Below, in pieces: positions 1 through 9,293 of a DNA stretch of 64,000 nt (the stretch's first letter is position 1; the number at the start of each line of letters is the position of its first letter). The translations under genes and the position numbers were made by a program. Where the stretch lies: NCBI GenBank assembly GCA_963850345.1, contig CAWKKW010000006.1:248001-312000 (forward strand), given 5' to 3'. The notes below the pieces were generated by a model. It was given only the letters and a program-made list of their open reading frames with translations. It was not told where the DNA came from and searched no databases. This DNA is from CAWKKW01 sp963850345 (lineage in GTDB: Bacteria; Acidobacteriota; Terriglobia; Terriglobales; Acidobacteriaceae).

Positions 1-961
1 TGAGCAGATGCGTGGTCACCACGCCGACACCGACTAGTGAACCAACCAGGGCTCCTGGGCCACCGGCGATCGCTCCGCCGGCCACCGCGCCCGTTCCGGC
101 TCCGATTCCTGCTTCCACAGCAGCCTTCTTCATGTGAGTGCCCGGGTGAATGCCGCCCTCGTCGTCAACGCGAGTGTTGTTGCCGTGCGACGCGATCACC
201 TGCGCGTGGAGCGTGTACTTCGCTCCGTCTGGAAGCACCACCGACTCTGGCTCGAGGCGAATCGTAGCGCGATTGCCAAGCCGGTGTCCCTCGCTCACCT
301 GAACGACCCGACCGTGAAATTCAGAGCCTTCCGGAATCATGACGCGACCGCCCAGGGTGACCTGCTTGGAAATACGGCCGCTGAAGTGGGAGCCAGGGCG
401 AGTCTCCTCGGTTGAGAGTGTCTGCGAAAGCGTGACGTGCAGGTTGGTGCCCTCGGGCAACTCGTTTTCGCTGCCGGGAACCGCAGTGACGATATCAGCG
501 TCAGGATCGACGCTGCCGGAGCGCATGGCAGAAGACGAACGGCTGGCGATCATGGTGTCGGTGCCATTTCCGCGTTCCGCACGCCGGGTATGCAGTCTCG
601 GGGAACTCGAGCGGGGTGCGGCTTCGTCCGGTGCTGCACCGGTGACGATGTCGGCGTCAGGATCTGCAGTTCGGGAAGACGGCGCCACGGAAGTGGACGC
701 ATACGGCTTCTGAACGGGCGCGGGGGTGGTCGGCGTGACGTCGGGTGTCCGTGCCGGAGCAACCGCGGGTGGGGGGGTAGCAGGTGGCGCGTCGGGCGTG
801 GTCTCAATGGTCTCATTCGAAGGCGGCTGCGACACGCCGGCGTACGGGTCTTGCGTAGAGGGATCGGGCTTCGCTTTGGGCGCGGAGTTCTGTGCCAGTG
901 CGGCCGGCAGCAGCGTTGCAGCGACTACCGCAAGAATCGCTTGATTCAAACTTCTCTTCAT
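1..961 (-). CDS. Secreted protein with glycine-zipper C-terminal region (3' end beyond window)
   Basis: This reading frame stays open to the left edge, so only the first 320 codons are present. It starts at ATG 961 with a clear Sec signal peptide (residues 1-24, ending AALAQ). A Pro/Thr/Ala-rich segment follows (about 25-95). The octapeptide DPDADIVT then occurs twice, near residues 100 and 152. A more ordered region around 165-280 is rich in beta-forming residues (EGTNLHVTLSQTLS, GSHFSGRISKQVTLGG). The last visible part (about 288-318) is a Gly/Ala zipper (GAGTGAVAGGAIAGGPGAL) of the kind that packs in membranes. An envelope role is likely. The function is unknown to me. It is divergent from eno. 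Confidence 0.8.
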   Translation of the reverse strand, partial: MKRSLNQAILAVVAATLLPAALAQNSAPKAKPDPSTQDPYAGVSQPPSNETIETTPDAPPATPPPAVAPARTPDVTPTTPAPVQKPYASTSVAPSSRTADPDADIVTGAAPDEAAPRSSSPRLHTRRAERGNGTDTMIASRSSSAMRSGSVDPDADIVTAVPGSENELPEGTNLHVTLSQTLSTEETRPGSHFSGRISKQVTLGGRVMIPEGSEFHGRVVQVSEGHRLGNRATIRLEPESVVLPDGAKYTLHAQVIASHGNNTRVDDEGGIHPGTHMKKAAVEAGIGAGTGAVAGGAIAGGPGALVGSLVGVGVVTTHLL

Positions 962-1453
962 CACTCTGACTCCAGACTGCTATGAGCTTCTCACCTTGGC
1001 TTGCTGCGCGCAGCAAACCGAATTCTCATCGGGGGCCCGGACTTCGTTACTGGAAACACCGGGGTTCTACAAAGGTTGTGGCTTGGTTGAGCCGATCGCG
1101 TCGAACCTTGGTTCGAACTGGCGAACGGTTCAAGCGTCCTCCTCTGTCCTTTGATCCGAGGGTAGCCGAGTCTACTATCTGTGAGCCACAACACTCGTGA
1201 TTTTTGAACCAGAAGGGTAACCTGTAATCGGGAAGTTTTCAGAGCACGTGCCTGGAGTACTAAATCGTTTTAATTAATTCGCTTCTTACACTTTGTTAGA
1301 ATTCCAACGACTCTCAAACCATAGTGAAGGGTGCATTCAATCTTCATGGGAAGTTTCATAGAAGTGATTGGCGGTGCTGCCGGCCAGCCTGTTCCCGTGG
1401 ATCGGCGCCCGAAACTCAAAGATCGATTACGGCACCAGATTTCGAGGAGTGAT
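962..1453. other. Divergent intergenic region upstream of eno
   Basis: About 490 bases separate the leftward secreted-protein gene from eno. It holds an inverted repeat at 1101-1116 and an AT-rich stretch at about 1261-1305. An in-frame extension of eno reaches back to GTG 1331 but has no ribosome binding site. I see no RNA gene. Promoters for both genes probably lie here, but I cannot place them confidently. Confidence 0.5.
1101..1116. promoter_or_regulatory. Inverted repeat between divergent genes, possible operator
   Basis: TCGAACC and GGTTCGA form perfect 7-base arms around TT. Related GAAC/GGTTC half-sites continue to about 1133. The position between two divergent genes would suit a regulator site. 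No regulator can be named. Confidence 0.3.
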
Positions 1454-2743
1454 ATGACCGAGATTGCGGCAATTCATGCGCGTGAAATTCTTGATTCACG
1501 TGGAAATCCGACAGTAGAGGCGGATGTGGTACTGGCTGGCGGTGCAACCGGACGGGCGGCTGTCCCAAGTGGTGCGTCCACCGGCGAGCACGAGGCGGTA
1601 GAACTGCGCGACGGAGATAAGACCCACTACCTGGGCAAAGGCGTGCTGCAGGCGGTTGAGAACGTGGAGAGCATTCTGGCGCCGGAACTTACCGGGATGG
1701 ATGCGACCAACCAGAGGCTGCTCGATGCCACGATGCTTTCGCTGGATGGCACGCCGAACAAGAGCCGACTGGGAGCGAACGCCATTCTCGCTGTTTCAAT
1801 GGCGGCTGCGCGAGCCTCGGCCAACGCGCTGCGCATTCCGCTCTACCGCTACCTGGGCGGAGTGAATGCGTCGATCCTGCCGACGCCGATGATGAACATT
1901 CTCAACGGTGGGGCGCACGCGGACAGCAATGTCGACTTTCAGGAATTCATGGTGATGCCAGTGGGCGCGGAGCGTTTCTCCGATGCGCTGCGCTGGGGCG
2001 CCGAGGTCTTTCACACCTTGAAGGGCGTGCTCAAGAAAAACGGATACAGCACTGCCGTCGGTGATGAAGGTGGATTTGCACCGTCGCTGAAGTCGAATGC
2101 CGAGGCCATTGAACTGATCCTTGAGGCGATTCAGGCAGCGGGTTACAAGCCGGGCGAAGAGATCGCCATCGCGCTTGATCCGGCGTCGAGCGAGTTCTAC
2201 GACAAGGAAAAGAAGAAGTACGTGTTCAAGAAGAGCGACAAGACCGAGCTGAGCAGTGAGGAGATGGCGCGCTTCTGGGAGAGCTGGACCAAGCAGTATC
2301 CCATCGTTTCGATCGAAGACGGCCTTGCCGAGGATGACTGGGAAGGCTGGAAGTACATGACCGAGCTGCTGGGCGAGAAGATCCAACTGGTGGGAGACGA
2401 TCTCTTCGTCACCAATACGGAGCGTTTGCAGCGCGGCATCGAGGAAGGGATCGCCAACTCGATCCTCATCAAGGTGAACCAGATTGGCACGGTAAGCGAG
2501 ACGCTCGAAGCCATTGAGCTTGGCCGGCGCTACGGATACACCTCGATCATCTCGCACCGGAGCGGCGAGACCGAGGACACGTTCATTGCGGATCTGGCGG
2601 TCGCCACGGGAGCCGGGCAGATCAAGACCGGATCGGCGTCGCGAACTGACCGCATCGCCAAGTACAATCAACTACTGCGCATTGAAGAAGAGCTGGGGCA
2701 GGCCTCTGAGTTTCTGGGCCTGGAGGCAGTCAACTTCGGCTAG
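1454..2743 (+). CDS. eno: Enolase
   Basis: Cytosolic enolase interconverts 2-phosphoglycerate and phosphoenolpyruvate in glycolysis. The 429-aa product matches the usual bacterial length. Visible features are the N-terminal REILDSRGNPTVE segment, Mg2+ ligands in IALDPASSEF, SIEDGLAEDD and LVGDDLFVTN, the catalytic lysine in ILIKVNQIGT, and the signature SHRSGETEDTFIADL. The start is ATG 1454, preceded by GAGGAG at 1444-1449. An upstream GTG at 1331 would add 41 residues unlike any enolase. Two DUF2059 genes and gpmI, the preceding step of glycolysis, follow on the same strand. Confidence 0.97.
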   Translation: MTEIAAIHAREILDSRGNPTVEADVVLAGGATGRAAVPSGASTGEHEAVELRDGDKTHYLGKGVLQAVENVESILAPELTGMDATNQRLLDATMLSLDGTPNKSRLGANAILAVSMAAARASANALRIPLYRYLGGVNASILPTPMMNILNGGAHADSNVDFQEFMVMPVGAERFSDALRWGAEVFHTLKGVLKKNGYSTAVGDEGGFAPSLKSNAEAIELILEAIQAAGYKPGEEIAIALDPASSEFYDKEKKKYVFKKSDKTELSSEEMARFWESWTKQYPIVSIEDGLAEDDWEGWKYMTELLGEKIQLVGDDLFVTNTERLQRGIEEGIANSILIKVNQIGTVSETLEAIELGRRYGYTSIISHRSGETEDTFIADLAVATGAGQIKTGSASRTDRIAKYNQLLRIEEELGQASEFLGLEAVNFG

Positions 2744-2805
2744 CAGCACGGTATTCCGGGGACGCGTCGAGAGCCGCGTCCCTACCCAATTCAACGAGGA
2801 TTACG

Positions 2806-3615
2806 ATGAAGGTTCTGTTCTCTGTAGTCATGTGTGGTGTTGTGTCGGTAACAGCTCTGGGCCAGCAAACTTCCAGCCCCCCGTCTCCATCTTCGGCGCC
2901 TCAAAGCAGCGCCGCTCCCGCTCAGACTCCGGTTCACTCCGGCGCGTCCACGCAGGCAGGCTCACCCTCTGCGGTCAGTGAGCCGCAGGAGAAGCCGCCC
3001 GAGCATCCCTGCACCGAGGCGCAGGTCCGGGAATATCTGGAAGAAACCGGCGGTGCGAAAGCCGCGCACGTCATCATGATGAACATGGCTCGCACTTCGC
3101 GTGCCTCTGCTCCGCCGTACTTTCCGGCCGCCTTCTGGACAGACATGGTGGCCGCTTTTGACAAGGCAGACATGGTCCCGATGTTCCTGCCGGTGTACCA
3201 GCACCACATCTCGGAAGAAGAGATGGCCGCAGTTCTGAATTTTTACAAGACACCCGCCGGCAAGCACTTCCTGGATGCGCAGCCGGTGATGGCCGGCGAA
3301 GCGCAGCAGTTGATCGCCCAGCAAGGCCGCGAGATCGGTCACGATGTGTATTTAAAGTACAAAGACCAGATTGAAGAAGGCAAGCGGCAGTACGACGCGC
3401 AACAGGGCGGATCCGGCGGATCCGGCGCACCCGGGACGAGCCAAAGACCTGGACGCGGGTCGCAGTCTGGAATGCCAGGCTCTCGCGCTCCCGGCACAGT
3501 GGCCCCGCGGCCGGCAACATCGCCTGCACCGAATACCACCACCCCGGCGCCAACGAACGTGCCTACGCCGACGACTCCGAACCCAACCCCGGATCCGGCT
3601 TCCACGCCGAAATAG
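2806..3615 (+). CDS. Secreted DUF2059-domain protein with Pro/Thr-rich tail
   Basis: The 269-aa product starts with a Sec signal peptide (about 1-20, ending TALGQ) and a Ser/Pro/Ala-rich linker. A helical domain follows at about 70-185 with the DUF2059 pattern: FWTDMVAAFDKADMVPMFLP, YQHHISEEEMAAVLNFYKTP and GKHFLDAQPVMAGEAQQL. The last 70 residues are low-complexity Pro/Thr/Gly repeats (TPNPTPDPASTPK). The domain's biochemical role is not known. Export to the periplasm is inferred from the signal peptide. It lies 62 bases after eno and is paralogous to the next gene. The glycolytic neighbours may only reflect co-transcription. Confidence 0.85.
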   Translation: MKVLFSVVMCGVVSVTALGQQTSSPPSPSSAPQSSAAPAQTPVHSGASTQAGSPSAVSEPQEKPPEHPCTEAQVREYLEETGGAKAAHVIMMNMARTSRASAPPYFPAAFWTDMVAAFDKADMVPMFLPVYQHHISEEEMAAVLNFYKTPAGKHFLDAQPVMAGEAQQLIAQQGREIGHDVYLKYKDQIEEGKRQYDAQQGGSGGSGAPGTSQRPGRGSQSGMPGSRAPGTVAPRPATSPAPNTTTPAPTNVPTPTTPNPTPDPASTPK

Positions 3616-3740
3616 CCGACATAGAAGGTGGCGTTCGCCGCACCTTTTCGTCCAAGACGCAAGCGGCGCTGGAAGGCCAGTTACTTCCGGCGCCGTTGCT
3701 GTCTCAGCACCAAACTCGAAGTTCAAAGCAGGGGAGCTTT

Positions 3741-4334
3741 ATGAGACTACTATTCGCAGCCATCTGTTGTGTGGCTCTCTCCACGGCATCGTTTGCACAA
3801 ACCGCAGCGCCCAATGGCCAGCAAGGTATGGCTCCGGGAAACCCGGCAGGTGCGCCGGACATCACGCCACCCGCACACCCCATCACCGTCGATCAGACTC
3901 GCAAGATGTTCGAGTTGATGAATTTCCAGAAGACCATGGACGGCATGATGAACCAGATGATCTCGATGCAGAATCAGCAGGCCCCGTTCATTCCCCAGTC
4001 GGTCTGGGACGATTTCCGCAGCACCTTTAAGCAGACGGATTTTGTATCCCTGTTCCTGCCGGTATACCAGAAGTATCTTTCTGAAGAGGACGCAGCCAAG
4101 TCGATCGAGTTCTACCAGACGCCCGCGGGCAGGCGCATGCTGGAGGCGATGCCGCTGATGATGGCGGACATCTCCTCGGTAGCAGGGCAAAAAGGGGAAG
4201 AGATCGGGCACAGCGTAGTGGAGCGGCACATGCCTGAGATCCAGGCAGCCGCGAAGAAATACCAGGAAGAGCACGCCGCGCCGCAGCCCTCGGGAAGTGC
4301 TCCAACCACGCCGAAGCCCGACTCTCCGCGCTGA
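3741..4334 (+). CDS. Secreted DUF2059-domain protein, paralog of the preceding gene
   Basis: The 197-aa product has a signal peptide (MRLLFAAICCVALSTASFAQ) and one DUF2059-type domain (about 45-165). Its segments FRSTFKQTDFVSLFLPVYQK and EEDAAKSIEFYQTPAGRRML align with FWTDMVAAFDKADMVPMFLP and EEEMAAVLNFYKTPAGKHFL in the upstream gene, showing a tandem duplication. It lacks the long Pro/Thr tail and ends in a short Pro/Ser segment. ATG 3741 has AGGGGAG nine bases upstream. An in-frame extension to 3696 would bury the signal peptide. Function unknown. Confidence 0.85.
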   Translation: MRLLFAAICCVALSTASFAQTAAPNGQQGMAPGNPAGAPDITPPAHPITVDQTRKMFELMNFQKTMDGMMNQMISMQNQQAPFIPQSVWDDFRSTFKQTDFVSLFLPVYQKYLSEEDAAKSIEFYQTPAGRRMLEAMPLMMADISSVAGQKGEEIGHSVVERHMPEIQAAAKKYQEEHAAPQPSGSAPTTPKPDSPR

Positions 4335-4458
4335 TTCCGCGGTGATCTTCGGCACACGCCATTGAAGCGTGGAGGTTGTACTCTGGGATCAGGAGCGAGC
4401 CTGCCGATACAGGGTTCGCAGTCGTTCACAATCCAGAAAAGCCAAACAGAGGAATACC

Positions 4459-6084
4459 GTGTCCATTCGTAAGAGACCCCTCGTACTCACCATTCTTGAT
4501 GGATGGGGCTACCGCGCCGAGACCAAGGCAAACGCCATTGCGTTGGCGCGCAAGCCCACCTATGACAAGCTGCTGGCAGAGTTTCCTAACGGGCTGCTGC
4601 ATGCTTCCGATCACTTTGTGGGTTTGCCGGATGGGCAGATGGGGAACAGCGAGGTCGGCCACCTGAATATCGGGGCAGGCCGCATCGTGCAGATGGATAT
4701 CACGCGCATCGACGCGATGATTGCGAGCGGCGAGTTCTACACGCATCCGGTAATCGTCGATGCACTGAAGCGCGCGCTGGAAGGCAACAAGCAGTTACAC
4801 CTGCTTGGTCTGCTCTCCGACGGCGGCGTCCACTCTCATCAGAATCACTTGTACGCATTGCTAAAGGCGGCCAAGCAGCAGGGACTCGAACGAGTATTCA
4901 TCCACGCGTTTATGGATGGCCGCGACACCGCGCCTACAGGCGGTGCGGAGTATCTTGCGGCGCTTGAGCAGAAGATTCGCGAGATAGGTATCGGCAAGAT
5001 TGCCAGCGTCTCCGGTCGATACTACGCCATGGATCGCGACCGGCGCTGGGAGCGCGAACTGAAGGCCTTCGACGCGATGGTGATCGGCAAGGCGGAGGGC
5101 GGAGCGTATAGCGATCCGATCGCCCGGGTGAAAGAGTGCTACAACAACGGAACCACCGATGAATTCATCATCCCCTTCGTGGTGGTGAATGGGCAGGGCC
5201 ATCCCGTGGGCCGCATTCGGGATGAGGACGTCTGCATCAACTTCAACTACCGCGCCGATCGCGCGCGGCAGATTACCCGCGTGCTCACGCGGTACAGCGG
5301 ACTGACCCTGGCGGAAGGCAGGGAACTTCCCGGTGCCGAGGATCTGGACGCCACGATTCCACGCAACGTGACCCCGAAGAACCTTCACTACGTCTGCATG
5401 ACCCAGTACGACAAGCAGTTCAAACTGCCGATGATCATCCTGCCGGAGTCGATGGAGAACATTCTCGCGAATCTGCTCGCACAGGCAAACCTGCGCAACC
5501 TGCGCATCGCCGAGACGGAGAAGTACGCGCACGTCACCTATTTCTTCAATGGCGGAATCGAGACACCCTTTCCCGGAGAAGATCGCGTGCTGGTGCCGTC
5601 GCAGAGAGTAGCCACCTATGATCTCGCGCCGGAGATGAGCGCGGCCGGGATCGCCGATGCGGTGATCAAAGCAGTGGAAGATACGGCATTCGACCTGGTG
5701 GTGGTCAACTTCGCCAACGCCGACATGGTGGGGCACTCCGGCCGACTGGAGCCGACCATTCAAGGCGTCGAAACGATCGACTCGCAGCTAGGCCGGATCT
5801 ATCAGACGCTGAGGCGTGTCGGCGGATCGCTTCTCATCACGGCAGACCACGGCAATGCCGAGATGATGGTCGACCCTGTCACCGGCGGACCGCACACGGC
5901 CCACACCACAAATCCGGTCCCATTCATCCTGGTGAGCGAAGATGCGGACAGGTATTCGGTTCGTACGGATGGCTCGCTGCGCGACATCTCGCCGACGCTG
6001 CTGGGTGTGCTCGGGCTCGACAAGCCGAAGCAGATGTCCGGTTCTGATCTGCGCGCGCTCAAGGCCGCCGCTATTCCGGTCTAA
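4459..6084 (+). CDS. gpmI: 2,3-bisphosphoglycerate-independent phosphoglycerate mutase
   Basis: This Mn2+-dependent enzyme interconverts 3- and 2-phosphoglycerate through a phosphoserine intermediate. It belongs to the alkaline phosphatase superfamily. The 541-aa product shows the N-terminal metal motif LTILDGWGYR, the catalytic serine in GQMGNSEVGHLNIGAGR, the HAFMDGRDTAP and GRYYAMDRDRRWERE substrate segments, the metal motif NADMVGHSG, and ADHGNAEMM near the C-terminus. GTG 4459 with AGAGGA just upstream gives the conserved start SIRKRPLVLTILDG. An in-frame GTG at 4369 would add 30 residues without homology. A strong terminator follows. Confidence 0.96.
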   Translation: MSIRKRPLVLTILDGWGYRAETKANAIALARKPTYDKLLAEFPNGLLHASDHFVGLPDGQMGNSEVGHLNIGAGRIVQMDITRIDAMIASGEFYTHPVIVDALKRALEGNKQLHLLGLLSDGGVHSHQNHLYALLKAAKQQGLERVFIHAFMDGRDTAPTGGAEYLAALEQKIREIGIGKIASVSGRYYAMDRDRRWERELKAFDAMVIGKAEGGAYSDPIARVKECYNNGTTDEFIIPFVVVNGQGHPVGRIRDEDVCINFNYRADRARQITRVLTRYSGLTLAEGRELPGAEDLDATIPRNVTPKNLHYVCMTQYDKQFKLPMIILPESMENILANLLAQANLRNLRIAETEKYAHVTYFFNGGIETPFPGEDRVLVPSQRVATYDLAPEMSAAGIADAVIKAVEDTAFDLVVVNFANADMVGHSGRLEPTIQGVETIDSQLGRIYQTLRRVGGSLLITADHGNAEMMVDPVTGGPHTAHTTNPVPFILVSEDADRYSVRTDGSLRDISPTLLGVLGLDKPKQMSGSDLRALKAAAIPV

Positions 6085-6105
6085 GCAGCGACTTTGCTGA
6101 ACAGA

Positions 6106-6132
6106 AAAGCCCTCACACTCAGTGAGGGCTTT
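6106..6132. terminator. Intrinsic terminator between gpmI and the Wzi-like gene
   Basis: The arms AAAGCCCTCAC (6106-6116) and GTGAGGGCTTT (6122-6132) pair perfectly over 11 bases around a five-base loop. The A-rich and T-rich flanks make it work on both strands. It sits between convergent genes, so it probably serves both. Confidence 0.9.
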
Positions 6133-6167
6133 CTTGTTGGAACGCTTGCCGGAACGCGCAAGCAGCC

Positions 6168-7919
6168 CTAGTACTGCTTGGTGATCCTAGGGAAGTACGT
6201 GATCTGGAACGAAGTGGTGTAATCGTGCTGCGCGGTTGGCTTGAGCACCGGAATCAAATAGCGCTCCGCTTGGAAAGAAGCATTTAACTCGAACTCCGGA
6301 GTCAAACGCTTCACGATCTTGCCACTGAAATCGGTCTGAGTTCCGCCACTCGCCCACAGTTTGCGATCGATCTTTGCGTTCCGATATTGAAACTGGATCT
6401 GTTCCTTCGGGCTCAGCCAGTACGTAACCCAGCCCTGATATCCGGCGCTATCCCGCCCAATCCAATGGCCGATCAAGTAGCCCTTGTTGGTGAAGCCGTC
6501 GCGATAGGCGTGGTTGGTGTAGTTGATTCCAGGATCGGTGGGTTGATTGGTATACGGAGCTTCGAAGCGAAAGTCCCATTTAGGCAGGGCAGGCAGGTGG
6601 GAGAGATAGATTCCGGGACCGAAGCCGGAGCGCTTCACGTTCGCCAGCGGGGAAGGGTCGTCGTCTGCGTTCGAATCCACATAGACGGTCACGTACTTCT
6701 CAAGCTTCGGCAAGCGCCACCGTACGTCAAAGCCGCCGCGGCGATCGCCGACGTCGTACTTTCTTGCTCCCGCCTGAAGGAAGTCGCCCGCGCTGATGAA
6801 GCAGTGCCAAAAGGTTCCCGCTGTCACTACGCTGTAACCCTTGCCTCCGAACATGCAGCTTCGGGAGAATCCGAATTCAAGATTTGCCGTGGGATGCAGG
6901 CTGATCTTGTTGCCAAAGATATAGGGCTGCCGGGGGTCGACGTGGCCTTTCACGTCGCCGAAGTAGTTATCCCAGCGAATCGGTCCGAGGAACTTGGAGA
7001 CAAACGGAATGTAGAGCGGGTCCACCATGTTGATCCGCAGGAAGTAGTTGGGCTCGGCATTGGTGCTCCACTCAAAGGCGCCGCCCTGCATGGGTCCCCA
7101 CCACATCTCGCTTTTGCCAAACGAGATCTCGTGGTGCAGCACGTGGGCGGAAATGGTGGCGTCAATCAGCCTGAAGTTGTCGCGGGTGCCTAATCCATTC
7201 ACATCGGTCGGCGTGACGACGTCGGAACCGTAGTTTGCAATCCCGGCAAGCACGTTGGCCGGCAGCCCCGGAAATCCCGGAGCGTGCTGGTACTCGCCGC
7301 GCACGTTCAGTGAGAAGCGACCGGCTTCCGCTCGCACGTGAGCGCCCGCGATTGCGTTGAACCCCTGCCCAAACGGACGGCCCTCGTCATTGACGACGGT
7401 CTGCCCGAACTCGAAGCTGTTGACCAATGGCGGGTCGCCGCTGATCTCCATCCCGCGCGCATACACAGAATCTACTTCGGCGTGGATTCCACCCTGGTAG
7501 CCGTCCGGGCCCACTTCCTTTTGCAGCGCGAGAAAGATCTGCTGCGCGTTTTCGTCTCCACTGTCGTTAACCTTGTCGGCGCTTGCCTGCAGCATCCGAG
7601 CCACACTTAAGCGGGTCCAGGGCCGCAGTCCGAAGAACGCCGTATCGAGAAAACCCATCGACGACAGGCGATCGAGCGCGGGGTACATCCAGCTATCCAT
7701 GGGAATGTAGGTCGAACCCTGATCGGCTGCACTGCGCATGGGAAGAGCCGGCTTGTAGTTGGGCGGAAACTGCGGCGCCTGGGGAGCCGCTTGTGTGTTC
7801 TGCGACGGCGCCGGTGTCAGGGGAGCGGAGTTCGGATCAGTGTTCTGCGCGAAGGTAAGTATGGGCGATGCGGTCAGGCTGGCTGCGAAACACAGGAGGA
7901 GCAGGCGATGAAATTTCAC
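6168..7919 (-). CDS. Wzi-like capsule assembly / outer membrane beta-barrel protein
   Basis: The 583-aa product has a signal peptide (MKFHRLLLLCFAASL, cleaved near FAQ). It then has a short domain typical of Wzi-like proteins (YIPMDSWMYPALDRLSSMGF, GLRPWTRLSVARML). The rest is long alternating aromatic/polar strands with SFGKSEMWWGPMQGGAF and a C-terminal strand ending TYFPRITKQY, as expected of an outer membrane barrel. Wzi proteins attach capsular polysaccharide at the surface. No other capsule genes are nearby, so the substrate is open. The start is GTG 7919, with GAGGT a few bases upstream. Confidence 0.8.
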   Translation of the reverse strand: MKFHRLLLLCFAASLTASPILTFAQNTDPNSAPLTPAPSQNTQAAPQAPQFPPNYKPALPMRSAADQGSTYIPMDSWMYPALDRLSSMGFLDTAFFGLRPWTRLSVARMLQASADKVNDSGDENAQQIFLALQKEVGPDGYQGGIHAEVDSVYARGMEISGDPPLVNSFEFGQTVVNDEGRPFGQGFNAIAGAHVRAEAGRFSLNVRGEYQHAPGFPGLPANVLAGIANYGSDVVTPTDVNGLGTRDNFRLIDATISAHVLHHEISFGKSEMWWGPMQGGAFEWSTNAEPNYFLRINMVDPLYIPFVSKFLGPIRWDNYFGDVKGHVDPRQPYIFGNKISLHPTANLEFGFSRSCMFGGKGYSVVTAGTFWHCFISAGDFLQAGARKYDVGDRRGGFDVRWRLPKLEKYVTVYVDSNADDDPSPLANVKRSGFGPGIYLSHLPALPKWDFRFEAPYTNQPTDPGINYTNHAYRDGFTNKGYLIGHWIGRDSAGYQGWVTYWLSPKEQIQFQYRNAKIDRKLWASGGTQTDFSGKIVKRLTPEFELNASFQAERYLIPVLKPTAQHDYTTSFQITYFPRITKQY

Positions 7920-8165
7920 TCAGACCTCAAAATGGAAATGCGTGCGTTGCTCGGCCGGCGGACTGCACCGCAGAGCGCAAGGAAATAGGCCGTATGGATG
8001 CCAGCCAGCTGTAAAATCCAGCGGGACAATCGGTTGACTCAATTTTACGGTATTTCGTTCGCGGCCCCGGTTGCAAGCCCGATGGACTGGGGGTCGGCGA
8101 CGACAGCGCGCGTGTCCCCTGAGAAGAGACTCACCGGCGGCGGGTACAAAGAGCCGCGGCAAGCC

Positions 8166-8477
8166 CTACTTCATCTGTTTCATCTCTCGTCGACCTTCCC
8201 GTGCGCTCTGCCAGCTCGAATAGACGAATCCCCACAGCAATACAATGAGAAGATACTCACCCATTGCAAGGATCAGAAGGTACTTTCCTATTGTCTCCCA
8301 GTAGTGGTGTAGGAAGTGCCCGTACAGAAAGGGAGTGAGTGCCAGCACTGTTGCAATGAAGACGGCTGTTGCCCACCAGGCGCGTTTCAGTTTCTTCCGC
8401 AGGTCCCTTGTCACATACTTTTCAAACTCGAGGGCCTCCTCCTCGCTGCAGCTCTCCTGGCGCTCGCCTAAAAACAT
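8166..8477 (-). CDS. Small two-helix membrane protein
   Basis: The 103-aa product has a charged N-terminus (SEEEALEFEKYVTRDLRKKL) and two hydrophobic helices (about 36-55, ATAVFIATVLALTPFLYG; and 64-86, GKYLLILAMGEYLLIVLLWG). It ends in a basic tail (AREGRREMKQMK). No family is recognised. It starts four bases after the stop of the PhyH gene, so the two are probably co-translated. An inner membrane location is inferred. Confidence 0.7.
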   Translation of the reverse strand: MFLGERQESCSEEEALEFEKYVTRDLRKKLKRAWWATAVFIATVLALTPFLYGHFLHHYWETIGKYLLILAMGEYLLIVLLWGFVYSSWQSAREGRREMKQMK

Positions 8478-8481
8478 TCCA

Positions 8482-9213
8482 TTACGCCTGGCGAACTTGT
8501 GCGGACTCGGAGAACCAGCGCATCCCGTTCGGCAATCGCAATGAGGCGAAGTCCAGATGTACTACGCGCCGATGGCCAGGCACGGTTGACGCAGACGAGG
8601 CATGGAGCAGAAGCGGTCGCATCAGCAATGCTCCACCGACGCTTACCTGACACACTACTTCGCCTATATCGCGCATCGCCCTAATCTTTTCCTCCGGTAT
8701 GCGGCCGTGAAGGTGCGATCCGGGGATGACACGCAACGCACCGTTCTGCTCTGCGCAGTCGTCGAGATGGATCCGCACTGAGAGCATGTGCTCCAATATC
8801 TCGGCCGGCGGCTGAACGTGGAGCACGTCCGCCTTCATCGACCATGCGTGGAACCCGGCGGCCGGTATGCGCTCCCGCACGGCAATGGTCAGGTCTTGAT
8901 GCCAAGGAACTTTCCAGTTCGCCTCAGGAATCTTGTCAAATAGAATTCCTCGCACTGGAAAGAAGCCGTCCCCGAGGACAGCTTCGACGCGCTGGCGGAC
9001 CGCTTCAGAGTTCGCCAGTTCCCTCACCTCTGGAGAGACCTCCAGAAGATTACGGATGGCGAATACGCCGCCCCGCCTTCGCACTGAACCGGTTTCGTCG
9101 ATTCGCTCAAGAGAGGTGAGGAGATCAGTCACGGCCGGTGGTGACAATAAGTTTCTAATGATGGCGAACCCGTCCTTCTCAACATCGCGCCGGACGTCTG
9201 GCACAGCTTCCAT
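8482..9213 (-). CDS. Phytanoyl-CoA dioxygenase (PhyH) family Fe(II)/2-oxoglutarate oxygenase
   Basis: PhyH-family enzymes hydroxylate small molecules using Fe(II), 2-oxoglutarate and O2. The 243-aa product has the double-stranded beta-helix core, with the HxD iron motif in VPWHQDLTIAV, a distal His candidate in LLMRPLLLHASS, and the 2-oxoglutarate-binding Arg in HRRVVHLDFAS. NGALRVIPGSHLHG is typical of the family. ATG 9213 has AGGA eight bases upstream. ATG 9222 and GTG 9234 are in-frame alternatives. The substrate is unknown. The small membrane protein gene follows immediately. Confidence 0.82.
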   Translation of the reverse strand: MEAVPDVRRDVEKDGFAIIRNLLSPPAVTDLLTSLERIDETGSVRRRGGVFAIRNLLEVSPEVRELANSEAVRQRVEAVLGDGFFPVRGILFDKIPEANWKVPWHQDLTIAVRERIPAAGFHAWSMKADVLHVQPPAEILEHMLSVRIHLDDCAEQNGALRVIPGSHLHGRIPEEKIRAMRDIGEVVCQVSVGGALLMRPLLLHASSASTVPGHRRVVHLDFASLRLPNGMRWFSESAQVRQA

Positions 9214-9293
9214 ACGGTTCATCCTACGGCCCACAGGCGATCTGCTATCTCTCCCAAGCTTGTGGCCCGATGTATATCGGCGAAGGGCGAAGA

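Noticed and set aside
7920..8162. 80-codon leftward frame abutting the Wzi-like gene
   Set aside because: The product is Arg/Pro/Cys-rich without pattern, has no ribosome binding site and shows no recognisable domain. The adjacent stop appears coincidental.
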